Assembly: GCF_047872805.1 (NCBI RefSeq)
Contig: NZ_JBLQUK010000003.1
Span: forward strand, 62,001-126,000
DNA: 64,000 nucleotides
Reading direction: 5' to 3'
From: Erythrobacter sp047872805
Lineage (GTDB): Bacteria; Pseudomonadota; Alphaproteobacteria; Sphingomonadales; Sphingomonadaceae
A program made the translations under genes and the position numbers. The notes below the pieces were generated by a model, which was given only the letters and a program-made list of their open reading frames with translations, was not told the DNA's origin and ran no database searches. Below, piece after piece: positions 8,558-16,454 of this stretch (its first letter is position 1; every line of letters starts with the position of its first letter).

Positions 8558-10351
8558 GTGACTGATTCCGATCCTGACCTGCCTGAAAACGATGTTGACG
8601 CCGCGCCGAACGCTGCCGAACTCGAAGCCTTGGGGCAGAATTCGATGTTTGGCGGCGATGAAGCCGCAATGGCACCAGCATCGCCGGCGCCTCTATCGGT
8701 GACGCCCAAGACCAACCAACCTTATCGCGTGCTCGCGCGCAAATACCGCCCGCAAACATTCTCCGAACTGATCGGGCAAGAACCGATGGTGCGCACGCTC
8801 GGCAATGCGATTGAGCGTGACCGACTGGCGCACGCATTCCTGATGACCGGGGTGAGGGGGGTCGGCAAAACCTCGACCGCGCGGTTGATAGCGAAAGCAT
8901 TGAACTGCATTGGCCCGGACGGGCAGGGCGGGCCGACGATTGATCCTTGCGGTCAGTGCGAGCCCTGCACCGCGATTGCCGAAGGCCGGCATATCGACGT
9001 GATCGAAATGGATGCCGCGTCGCACACCGGCGTCGACGATGTGCGCGATATCATCGAACAGGTGCGCTATGCGGCGGTTTCGGCGCGCTACAAGATCTAC
9101 ATAATCGACGAAGTGCACATGCTGTCGCGCAATGCCTTCAACGCCCTGCTTAAAACGCTGGAAGAGCCGCCCGCGCATGTCAAATTCCTGTTTGCGACCA
9201 CCGAGGTTGAAAAACTGCCCGTGACCGTGCTCAGCCGGACGCAAAGGTTTGATCTCAGGCGCATCCCGGCAGAATTGCTCGCGGCCCATTTTGGCAAGGT
9301 TTGCTCGCTCGAAGGGGTGGAGGCGGAAGAGGAAGCGTTGCGGATCATCGCCGCCGCTGCGGAAGGATCGGTGCGCGACGGGCTTTCGATCCTCGATCAG
9401 GCGATCGCGCATGCCGATATGGATGCCGAAGGCGCGGTTTCGGCGGAGCGGGTGCGCTCCATGCTGGGGCTTGCCGACAAAAGCGCCCAGCGCCGCGTTC
9501 TTGGCCATTTGCTGGGCGGCGATGCCAAAGCGCTGCTCGCCGGGGTCGATGAACAATATGCGCTGGGGGTTGAACCGCTGGCCTTGATGCGGGCGCTGAT
9601 GGATCTGGTCCACCGGATCACCATTGCGCAGGTGTCAGGCGGCGAACCCGACGCCGCGAGCGAGGATGAACGGTCGGCGCTGGCAGAATTCGCGTCCCGG
9701 CTTGGCGCGGCAGAACTCCACCGTCTGTGGCAATTGCTGCTCAAGGGATATGACGAGGTCAAACAGGCACCCGATCCGTTGATATCTTTGCAAATGGCAT
9801 TGCTAAGGGTCTTGCATGCTGCCGAACTTCCCGACCCCGGCAGGCTGGCGCGGCGGATTGAGGAATTGGCCAAAGCCGGTCCGACACCTGCTTCCCCCGC
9901 CGCACCCCCTCAAGGCGGTGATGCAGGGGGCGCTCCGACGGGATCAATTCCCAGCGATACGCAGCTGGATTGGGGCGCGCTGATCGAATTGGTCGACAAT
10001 GCAGGTGAAATGCATGTGGCCGAAATGATGCGCAGCCGGGTGCGGGTGATCGAATTGGCGCCCGAACGGCTGATTTTTGAGCAGGCTGACAATTTTGCTG
10101 ACGACCCGGCCCCGGACATTCGCAGCGCGCTGTTCAAGGTGACAAATCGGCGCTGGCAGGTGGAACGCGGCACTGGCGAGGCGCAGCCGACGATCCGCGA
10201 AACCCTCAAGGCTCAAACCGAGGCGCGGGCAGAGCGCATCAATGCGCATCCGATGGTAAAGGCCGCGCGCGCAGCCTTTCCCGAGGCGGAATTGCTCGAT
10301 CTCGATGACAGCATGACCCGCCACGCTGCGGCGGGCCGCAATACGAATTGA
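8558..10351 (+). CDS. dnaX: DNA polymerase III subunit gamma/tau
   Basis: A 597-residue clamp-loader ATPase. Near residue 98 is Walker A GVRGVGKTS. A zinc-binding Cys cluster (CGQCEPC plus an upstream Cys) follows, then a DEVHMLS Walker B and the SRC-like sensor SRTQRFDLRR. A Pro/Ala-rich linker lies at about 440-470, and a C-terminal tau-like domain ends near LLDLDDSM. The GTG at 8558 starts a 50-residue acidic leader before the RKYRPQTF motif, as is usual in alphaproteobacterial DnaX. The gene lies between the SRP RNA and ybaB. No clear slippery sequence for a separate gamma form was identified. Confidence 0.95.
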   Translation: MTDSDPDLPENDVDAAPNAAELEALGQNSMFGGDEAAMAPASPAPLSVTPKTNQPYRVLARKYRPQTFSELIGQEPMVRTLGNAIERDRLAHAFLMTGVRGVGKTSTARLIAKALNCIGPDGQGGPTIDPCGQCEPCTAIAEGRHIDVIEMDAASHTGVDDVRDIIEQVRYAAVSARYKIYIIDEVHMLSRNAFNALLKTLEEPPAHVKFLFATTEVEKLPVTVLSRTQRFDLRRIPAELLAAHFGKVCSLEGVEAEEEALRIIAAAAEGSVRDGLSILDQAIAHADMDAEGAVSAERVRSMLGLADKSAQRRVLGHLLGGDAKALLAGVDEQYALGVEPLALMRALMDLVHRITIAQVSGGEPDAASEDERSALAEFASRLGAAELHRLWQLLLKGYDEVKQAPDPLISLQMALLRVLHAAELPDPGRLARRIEELAKAGPTPASPAAPPQGGDAGGAPTGSIPSDTQLDWGALIELVDNAGEMHVAEMMRSRVRVIELAPERLIFEQADNFADDPAPDIRSALFKVTNRRWQVERGTGEAQPTIRETLKAQTEARAERINAHPMVKAARAAFPEAELLDLDDSMTRHAAAGRNTN

Positions 10352-10370
10352 ACGAAAGGACATCACGATC

Positions 10371-10712
10371 ATGAAAAGCATGGAAGAAATGATGGCCGCC
10401 GCGCAGCAGGCCGCCGAAACGATCCAGAAACAGATGAACGACATGCAGGTAAAACTGGATGCGATCGAGGTGGAGGGCAGCGCTGGCGGCGGTCTGGTAA
10501 AAGTCCGCGCTTCGGCCAAGGGGCGCATCCTTGGCGTCAGCATCGATGACAGCCTGATGAAGCTGGAAGAAAAGAACATCGTCGAAGACCTCGTCACCGC
10601 CGCCTTCAACGACGCGCGCGACAAGGCCGACCGGGTTTCGGCCGATCAGATGAAGGAAATGCAGGGCAGCATGGGCCTCCCGCCGGGGTTTAATCTACCG
10701 GGTATGGGGTAA
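10371..10712 (+). CDS. YbaB/EbfC family nucleoid-associated protein
   Basis: A 113-residue DNA-binding protein of the YbaB/EbfC family, dimeric and associated with the nucleoid. The family pattern is clear: a Met/Gln-rich first helix (MMAAAQQAAETIQKQM), the core VEGSAGGGLVKVRASAKG, then SIDDSLM, and a Met-rich tail ending PGFNLPGMG. It starts at ATG 10371 with GAAAGGA just upstream, 19 bases after dnaX, which is the usual dnaX-ybaB order. recR, which often follows, is not present here. Confidence 0.93.
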   Translation: MKSMEEMMAAAQQAAETIQKQMNDMQVKLDAIEVEGSAGGGLVKVRASAKGRILGVSIDDSLMKLEEKNIVEDLVTAAFNDARDKADRVSADQMKEMQGSMGLPPGFNLPGMG

Positions 10713-10722
10713 GGCCGCCAAA

Positions 10723-11103
10723 GTGAAACGTGACTTGGAATTAATACGTTCGATTCTGCTCCGTATCGAAGACAGTGAAAATCCATGGCATGATGCGGAG
10801 ATTGAGATTGACGGCCATGATCAGAATACGATTAATTTCCACCTATCTCTTTTAATCGAGGCAGGTTTTATTCAAGGTATGCAAAAGTCTGATCCTAATA
10901 GCCCCTTCGGGTATTATGTGCATTACCCGCAGTTGTGTTGGGACGGATATGAATTCCTAGAGACGATCCGCGATAAGGAAATTTGGGCAAAGGCGAAGAA
11001 TGGTGCAGGGCAGGTCGGTAGTTCTGCCCTTAAACTAGTCGGGGAACTTGCTGTCGGATTTGCTAAACAGAAGGCGATAGGTATGGGCCTTCCAATTGCA
11101 TAG
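10723..11103 (+). CDS. DUF2513 domain-containing protein
   Basis: A 126-residue protein matching the DUF2513 pattern: MKRDLELIRSILLRIE, then a middle segment NTINFHLSLLIEAGFI that looks like a small winged helix, then LCWDGYEFLETIRDKEIW. Function is unknown; the fold suggests DNA or protein binding. It starts at GTG 10723, ten bases after ybaB. Its sequence is clearly AT-richer than both neighbours (for example ATTAATTTCC and TCTTTTAATC runs), which suggests recent acquisition. DUF2513 genes are often scattered in accessory or phage regions (family knowledge). Confidence 0.8.
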   Translation: MKRDLELIRSILLRIEDSENPWHDAEIEIDGHDQNTINFHLSLLIEAGFIQGMQKSDPNSPFGYYVHYPQLCWDGYEFLETIRDKEIWAKAKNGAGQVGSSALKLVGELAVGFAKQKAIGMGLPIA

Positions 11104-11213
11104 CTGATGCAAGCAGCATCCACAGCTTCCTTGTCCGCGCCATTGCAGCCCTCGCTGCTGCTTCCCATATTCCTACAAACGGCGCGCCCCAATGGCGGCC
11201 TCGGACAACACAT

Positions 11214-13634
11214 ATGAACCAGCATTTCCCTCTCCTTCCCCTGCGCGACATTGTCGTGTTTCCCGGCATGGTCGTGCCGCTGTTCGTGGGACGCGAAAAA
11301 TCGGTTGCCGCGCTTGAGGCGGCGATGGAGGCGAGCAAGGACATTTTCTTGCTCGCGCAGCTCGACCCCGCTTGCGATGATCCCGAAGCCGACGATTTGT
11401 ATGATGTCGGCGTCGTGGCGCAGGTGCTGCAATTGCTGAAACTGCCCGATGGCACGGTGCGTGTGCTGGTCGAAGGGGGCGAGCGCGCCCGGCTTGAATC
11501 CTTGCGTGCGCAGGACGGTCACGTCGTGGCCGAAGTGGAACCGCAGGAACCAGAAACAGTTGGCGGGACCGAAGTCACCGCGCTGATGCGTCAAGTGACC
11601 GAACAATTTGAAGAATACGCCAAACTTAATAAAAAGATGGGCGATGAAACCAATATCGATCTGAGCGATGTCGATGATGCTGGCGCGCTGGCGGATACGA
11701 TCGCCGCTGCGCTGAGCGCAAAAGTATCCGACAAGCAATCGCTGCTGACGGAGGCCAACCCGCTGAAGCGGCTCGAACTCGTGATGGCGTTTATGGAAGG
11801 CGAACTTTCCGTGCTCCAGGTTGAGCGCAAGATTCGCGGCCGGGTAAAGCGCCAGATGGAAAAAACTCAGCGCGAATATTACCTCAACGAACAATTGAAG
11901 GCGATCCAGAGCGAGCTTGGAGGCGGCGATGGCGAGGAAGTCAACGAGATCGCCGAGCTTTCCGAAAAAATCGAAAAGACCAAGCTGTCCAAAGAGGCGC
12001 GCACCAAGGCCGTCGCGGAACTCAAGAAGCTCAAAGCCATGCAGCCGATGAGCGCCGAGGCGACCGTCATCCGCAACTATCTGGATGTGCTGCTGGGTCT
12101 GCCTTGGGGCAAGAAATCGAAGATCAAGAAAAACATCACCAAAGCGCAGGAGGTTCTCGATGCGGATCACTATGCGCTGGAAAAGGTCAAGGACCGGATC
12201 ATTGAATATCTCGCCGTGCAGGCGCGCACCAACACGTTGAAGGGGCCGATCCTGTGTCTGGTGGGGCCCCCGGGTGTGGGCAAGACCTCGCTGGGCAAAT
12301 CCATCGCCAAGGCTACCGGGCGCGAGTTTGTGCGGCAATCGCTGGGCGGCGTGCGCGACGAAGCGGAAATTCGCGGTCACCGGCGCACCTATATCGGATC
12401 GATGCCGGGCAAGATCGTCACCAATCTGAAGAAGGCCGGGACCAGCAATCCGCTGTTCCTGCTCGATGAGATTGATAAGCTGGGGCAGGATTTCCGCGGC
12501 GATCCTGCCTCCGCGCTGCTCGAAGTGCTCGACCCGGAACAGAACAACAAGTTTCAGGATCACTATCTGGAACTCGATCTGGACCTGTCGAACATCATGT
12601 TCGTCACCACCGCCAACAGCCTCGACCTGCCGCAGCCGCTGCTCGACCGGATGGAGATCATCCGGCTCGAAGGTTACACCGAAGATGAAAAGGTCGAAAT
12701 CGCCAAACGGCACCTGATCGCCAAGCAGGTTGAAGCGCATGGACTGAAGGTTGAAGAGTTTGAACTGACCGAAGCAGGGCTGCGCGATCTGATCCGCTAT
12801 TACACGCGCGAAGCCGGGGTCCGCACATTGGAGCGTGAAATTGCCCGGCTGGCGCGCAAGGCGCTGCGCAAAATTCTTGAGAAAGAAGTGACTTCGGTCA
12901 CGGTAACCCCCGATAATCTTGGCGATTTTGCTGGTGTGCGCAAATTCAAGCACGGCATGAGCGAAGACGAACCGCAGGTCGGGGCGGTCACCGGCCTCGC
13001 CTGGACTTCGGTCGGCGGAGAGCTTCTGACCATTGAAAGCGTAACAACACCGGGCAAGGGCGAGGTAAAAACCACCGGAAAGCTGGGCGATGTGATGCAG
13101 GAAAGCGTCGCAGCGGCATTTTCTTTCGTGAAAGCACGCGCACCCACTTACGGGATCAAACCTTCGATCTTCCACCGCAAGAATATCCATATTCATCTGC
13201 CCGAAGGAGCCGTGCCGAAAGACGGACCTAGTGCTGGTGTCGGTATGGTCACCTCGATTGTTTCGACGTTGACCGGTGCTCCTGTTCGGCCCGACGTGGC
13301 AATGACGGGCGAGGTTACCCTGCGCGGGCGCGTGCTGCCGATTGGCGGCCTCAAGGAGAAACTGCTCGCGGCGCTGCGCGGCGGGATTACCACTGTTCTC
13401 ATACCCGAAGAGAATGTCAAAGACCTCGCAGAAATCCCTGAAAACGTGAAAGAAGGCCTTGAAATCATCGCGGTCAGTCACGTCGATCAGGTGCTCCAAC
13501 ATGCGCTGACCGAGATGCCCTCGCCGATCGAATGGACCGAAGCGGATGATCTCGCCTCGCAGCCCGGAAATGTGCAGCAATCGGCGTCATCTGGCGCAAA
13601 TGAAATCGCTTCTGACGTGCCAACCGCCCACTGA
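11214..13634 (+). CDS. lon: ATP-dependent protease Lon
   Basis: An 806-residue Lon-A protease that degrades damaged and regulatory proteins in the cytoplasm. It has an N-terminal LON substrate domain (LPLRDIVVFPGMVVPLFVGR), a coiled region, and AAA+ with Walker A GPPGVGKTS and FLLDEIDKLG. The C-terminal serine protease domain has Ser673 in KDGPSAGVGM and the dyad Lys716 in GLKEKLLAA. The tail beyond residue 780 is short and low-complexity. ATG 11214 is used. Upstream, a CCCATATT near 11163 resembles the -10 of a heat-shock promoter, but no convincing -35 was found. HU follows 257 bases downstream. Confidence 0.97.
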   Translation: MNQHFPLLPLRDIVVFPGMVVPLFVGREKSVAALEAAMEASKDIFLLAQLDPACDDPEADDLYDVGVVAQVLQLLKLPDGTVRVLVEGGERARLESLRAQDGHVVAEVEPQEPETVGGTEVTALMRQVTEQFEEYAKLNKKMGDETNIDLSDVDDAGALADTIAAALSAKVSDKQSLLTEANPLKRLELVMAFMEGELSVLQVERKIRGRVKRQMEKTQREYYLNEQLKAIQSELGGGDGEEVNEIAELSEKIEKTKLSKEARTKAVAELKKLKAMQPMSAEATVIRNYLDVLLGLPWGKKSKIKKNITKAQEVLDADHYALEKVKDRIIEYLAVQARTNTLKGPILCLVGPPGVGKTSLGKSIAKATGREFVRQSLGGVRDEAEIRGHRRTYIGSMPGKIVTNLKKAGTSNPLFLLDEIDKLGQDFRGDPASALLEVLDPEQNNKFQDHYLELDLDLSNIMFVTTANSLDLPQPLLDRMEIIRLEGYTEDEKVEIAKRHLIAKQVEAHGLKVEEFELTEAGLRDLIRYYTREAGVRTLEREIARLARKALRKILEKEVTSVTVTPDNLGDFAGVRKFKHGMSEDEPQVGAVTGLAWTSVGGELLTIESVTTPGKGEVKTTGKLGDVMQESVAAAFSFVKARAPTYGIKPSIFHRKNIHIHLPEGAVPKDGPSAGVGMVTSIVSTLTGAPVRPDVAMTGEVTLRGRVLPIGGLKEKLLAALRGGITTVLIPEENVKDLAEIPENVKEGLEIIAVSHVDQVLQHALTEMPSPIEWTEADDLASQPGNVQQSASSGANEIASDVPTAH

Positions 13635-13891
13635 CCCGCTAAGGCTTCGCTACTTGCTGCGAATCGCGGCAGGGTCGCCAAGCGTCTCGGAATTGCTGTT
13701 CTATCGGCAGGAGTTGGAAAATGGATGAGGCGGGCTCTGGTTCGCCGCTATCAAGCTCCGTGTGCCATGATGCGGCGCTTTTCCGGGCGATTTGCCTTTG
13801 ACAGCCCTCCCAAAAAGGTTTCAATCTATGTCCTTTCGGGAGAGGCGATTCACAACATCCGAACGCGAATGAGCAAGAGGGGAACGTAGTA

Positions 13892-14164
13892 ATGAACAAG
13901 AATGATCTGATCAGCGCAGTTGCAGAGTCCAGCGGTCTTTCGAAAAGCGATGCATCCAACGCGGTCGATTGCGTTTTTGATGCCATCCAGAAAGCGCTTG
14001 CAGGCGGCGACGAAGTGCGACTGGTCGGGTTCGGCACGTTCGCCGTGGCCAAACGCAAAGCATCAATGGGACGCAACCCTCGCACCGGCGAACCTATGCC
14101 GATCAAGGCATCCAACCAGCCCAAATTCAAGGCTGGCAAGGGGTTGAAAGACGCCGTAAATTAA
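13892..14164 (+). CDS. HU family DNA-binding protein
   Basis: A 90-residue HU/IHF-fold histone-like protein: MNKNDLISAVAESSGLSKSDA, the GFGTFAV turn, and the DNA-arm signature GRNPRTGEPMPIKAS. It binds and bends DNA non-specifically and follows lon, as in many proteobacteria. The ribosome site is GAGGGGA before ATG 13892. The 257 bases before it hold no gene. They contain an interrupted inverted repeat (CTCCCAAAAAGG about 13807 with CCTTTCGGGAG about 13831) that may be a leader hairpin. Two terminator-like hairpins follow the gene. Confidence 0.95.
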   Translation: MNKNDLISAVAESSGLSKSDASNAVDCVFDAIQKALAGGDEVRLVGFGTFAVAKRKASMGRNPRTGEPMPIKASNQPKFKAGKGLKDAVN

Positions 14165-14190
14165 ACTGGCAGTCGGGCTTTCAAAGCCAG

Positions 14191-14218
14191 CCGACGATAA
14201 TTTTGCCGTCGGATTTAT
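14191..14218 (+). terminator. Hairpin terminator after HU gene
   Basis: CCGACG (14191-14196) pairs with CGTCGG (14207-14212) around a ten-base loop, followed by ATTTATTT. It lies 26 bases after the HU stop codon and fits a weak rho-independent terminator. Confidence 0.6.
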
Positions 14219-14220
14219 TT

Positions 14221-14258
14221 GGACCCCGCTCGCCCATAACGGCTGTCGGGGTCCTTTT
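14221..14258 (+). terminator. Second rho-independent terminator after HU gene
   Basis: GGACCCCG (14221-14228) pairs perfectly with CGGGGTCC (14247-14254), followed by TTTTATT. The eight-base GC-rich stem has an 18-base loop. It stands between HU and the convergent lipoprotein gene that ends at 14291, and may also stop transcripts from the other side. Confidence 0.75.
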
Positions 14259-14290
14259 ATTACAGCAACCGAAACCGAAACCGCACGGGT

Positions 14291-15178
14291 TTAGCGGGAC
14301 AGATCGATCAGAGCGGTCGGCGCTGTCTGAGTGCGCGAAGAAACGTTCCAAACCAGCTCTGCGCCGCGCGCGGTCGGTGCGGCACCTTCGTCGGTGTTGT
14401 TGGCTCGGACAACACCATTGGTGACAATCGTGAAAGTGCCTTCCTTCACCGGCATGTCTGGCAATTGTGGACCGTTGTCACCGTTTTCGTTCGAAGCGCC
14501 CATTTCCGCCATTCCGGCCATGCCCGCCATACCGCCCAGCAATCCGCCCATTGGACCAGCTTCGTTCTGTGCGGCAAATCCCGGCGCATTAACGCGCACG
14601 ACATCGCCATCGCGCAAAATGATCTGGACAAAGGGGTTGGTCATCGGAAAGCCCTCAAGCACCGGGAACATGAAATCGTGGCTGAGTTCACCGGTTATCG
14701 AATAACGCACGTCGAACACACCATTGCCTTTGTCCACAACCCGTTCCCAGCCTTCTTGCCGCAACAGCAAAGTTGCCACTTCGGCTGCGGCTTCGGGGTC
14801 TGAGGGGTCGATACCGCCCATTATCGCTGACATTTGTTCAGCTTGGCTTGCCGCTTGCGCCGCTCGCATTTCGGCGCCTTCTTCCCAAGCCGCGCGCTGT
14901 TCGGCGATTTCTGCTGCTTTGCACTCACGCTCTTCGTAGGTATCTTCGTCAAAGCACGCCACTTGCGCAAATTCTTCGGCTTTGGCGCTCATCTGCGCGA
15001 GGTTGGACAGCGCAAGGAAATGAATTTCGCCGTCATAGGTAAAGGTGAAACGATCAGGGTCAGTCAGGATCAGTTCGGAAACGAATTTCCCTGGAGTGAT
15101 GAAACATGCCGAAACAAGCAGAGAAAGACCTGCGACCAGCGCGGCGCCCGCAATCCGCGATGTATTCAAGAATGCCAT
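14291..15178 (-). CDS. Predicted lipoprotein of unknown function
   Basis: A 295-residue protein with a lipoprotein signal: basic start, hydrophobic residues 10-23 and lipobox LVSAC with Cys25. The mature part has a beta-rich region (FTFTYDGEIHFLAL), an Ala/Glu/Gln-rich helical stretch at about 75-115 with a Cys pair (VACFDEDTYEERECK), a Gly/Met-rich low-complexity segment at about 205-225, and a C-terminal strand region ending LVWNVSSRTQTAPTALIDL. I do not recognise a characterised family. It is probably anchored in a membrane facing the periplasm. It lies just downstream of the RlmB-type gene on the same strand, 30 bases apart. Confidence 0.8.
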   Translation of the reverse strand: MAFLNTSRIAGAALVAGLSLLVSACFITPGKFVSELILTDPDRFTFTYDGEIHFLALSNLAQMSAKAEEFAQVACFDEDTYEERECKAAEIAEQRAAWEEGAEMRAAQAASQAEQMSAIMGGIDPSDPEAAAEVATLLLRQEGWERVVDKGNGVFDVRYSITGELSHDFMFPVLEGFPMTNPFVQIILRDGDVVRVNAPGFAAQNEAGPMGGLLGGMAGMAGMAEMGASNENGDNGPQLPDMPVKEGTFTIVTNGVVRANNTDEGAAPTARGAELVWNVSSRTQTAPTALIDLSR

Positions 15179-15208
15179 GTTACCTTCTCCCCCTATGTAT
15201 CTGACCCG

Positions 15209-15997
15209 CTAGCGCGTCGCCGCTGCATATAGCGCAATCGCTGCTGCATTCGAAACGTTAAGACTTTCGATAGCCGACGTAATCGGCAGTCGGGCAAGGC
15301 AATCGCAATGCGCCGCAATATTGTGCCGCAACCCTTCGCCCTCTGCGCCCAGCACGATTGCCATCGCCCCGGCGGGCATGCTTTGAGCCAAAGTCGCCTC
15401 GGCCTCCCCCGCCATGCCGATGCGCCAATATCCTGCCTCTGCCAGTTCATCGAGCGCGCGGGCCAGATTGACTACGCGCACCCAAGGTACGGTTTCCAAC
15501 GCTCCCGATGCCGATTTTGCGACCACGCCACTTTCAGGCGGCGCATGGCGGTCCTGCGTTACAATACACGCCGCCCCGAAAGCGGCTGCTGAGCGCAGGA
15601 TTGCGCCGACATTATGCGGGTCAGTCACCTGATCGAGCAAGACGACCGGCCGCGCAGGGTCACCACTGGCAACTTCATCGAGGAATTTGTTTTCCAGTTC
15701 CTCGCATTCCAGCACCAGCCCTTGATGCGGAGCGTCTCTTGCCACCATCCGGCCAAGATCAGCGACTTCGGCATATTCGAGCGGAAAATCGGAGGGCAGT
15801 TCGCCGTCAAGCGACGCAATCCCTTCGCGCGTTGCCCACAGCTTTCGATGGCGGCGATCAGGGTTCTTGAGCGCGGCTTCGACCGGGTGCCGTCCCCATA
15901 AGCGAACATGGCCAGGGGTTGTGCCCCCAGAACCGCGCCCACCCGACATTCGTCCGGCACGTCCGCGCAAAGCCCGCTTGCGTTCACCTTTTGCCAT
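15209..15997 (-). CDS. rlmB: 23S rRNA (guanosine-2'-O-)-methyltransferase, TrmH/SpoU family (RlmB-like)
   Basis: A 262-residue SPOUT-class RNA 2'-O-ribose methyltransferase, most like RlmB, which modifies G2251 in the peptidyl-transferase region of 23S rRNA. An N-terminal substrate domain begins WGRHPVEAALKNP. The SPOUT core has motif 1 DQVTDPHNVGAILRSAAAFGA, motif 2 IVLGAEGEGLR and motif 3 IESLNVSNAAAIALY. The start used is the ATG complementary to 15995-15997, followed by a basic Gly/Arg-rich leader. A longer reading through 16225 would cover the tRNA-Tyr gene and is rejected. RlmB versus another TrmH paralogue is a family-level judgement. Confidence 0.85.
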   Translation of the reverse strand: MAKGERKRALRGRAGRMSGGRGSGGTTPGHVRLWGRHPVEAALKNPDRRHRKLWATREGIASLDGELPSDFPLEYAEVADLGRMVARDAPHQGLVLECEELENKFLDEVASGDPARPVVLLDQVTDPHNVGAILRSAAAFGAACIVTQDRHAPPESGVVAKSASGALETVPWVRVVNLARALDELAEAGYWRIGMAGEAEATLAQSMPAGAMAIVLGAEGEGLRHNIAAHCDCLARLPITSAIESLNVSNAAAIALYAAATR

Positions 15998-16173
15998 TTG
16001 AAATCTTACCTCATATCCGTGCCGATGCGGCTCCATTAATGCCCCCTGCCAGCCGCCCCATTGACAGGCAAGCGCCGCTTCGCCAAAGGGGCGCCTCTCG
16101 GCAGCGCCGGTCCTGCGGGTCGCGCGCCTTTTTGCAGAATGTGCAGGCGCACAATTTGCCAAAGCCCATGTGT

Positions 16174-16259
16174 GGACAGGTGGCCGAGTGGTTAAAGGCA
16201 GCAGACTGTAAATCTGCCCGCGCAAGCGTACGCTGGTTCGAATCCAGCCCTGTCCACCA
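16174..16259 (+). tRNA. tRNA-Tyr (GTA anticodon)
   Basis: An 86-nt class II tRNA with encoded CCA. The acceptor stem is GGACAGG (16174-16180) with CCTGTCC (16249-16255). The anticodon loop ACTGTAAAT contains GTA. A long variable arm (CCCGCGCAAGCGTACG) and the T arm GGTTCGAATCC follow. The long variable arm plus GTA fits tRNA-Tyr. It is divergent from rlmB. Confidence 0.95.
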
Positions 16260-16386
16260 CCGGCTTTCCTGTTTTCTCCGTTTCAGCATGATCAGGGCAC
16301 GACGGCGGCTTTCGGCCAAACGGGCCAGATTGCGTTCGTGCTTTGCAGATCGTTTACCTTAATCGGTTAACGCCGAGGCGAAACCA

Positions 16387-16449
16387 ATGGCCTTCGGACG
16401 GACTTTCAACTTTCCGCATCCTCAGGCCGCGATTGCGGAGAATTGGTAG
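16387..16449 (+). CDS. Possible 20-residue leader ORF upstream of the fusion gene
   Basis: An ATG at 16387, preceded by GCCGAGGCGAAACCA, opens a 20-codon reading frame that stops at TAG 16447-16449, six bases before the ATG of the large gene at 16455. The peptide is MAFGRTFNFPHPQAAIAENW. It could be a translated leader coupling into the large gene, or chance. There is no comparative evidence, hence the low confidence. Confidence 0.2.
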   Translation: MAFGRTFNFPHPQAAIAENW

Positions 16450-16454
16450 CGGAC

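Noticed and set aside
11104..11213. Heat-shock sigma-32 promoter before lon
   Set aside because: A CCCATATT stretch resembles the -10, but no acceptable -35 lies at the right distance, so it is not listed as a feature.
10923..13580. Open frame of 885 codons on the minus strand opposite lon
   Set aside because: It is antisense to an unambiguous Lon protease. Its translation is rich in His, Arg, Phe and Gln with no domain, as expected from the reverse of GC-rich codons.
13546..13728. Small frame after lon
   Set aside because: It overlaps the end of lon, has no ribosome site and no recognisable content.
16362..16376. CtrA site before the fusion gene
   Set aside because: Two TTAA half-sites occur with a four-base spacer, not seven.
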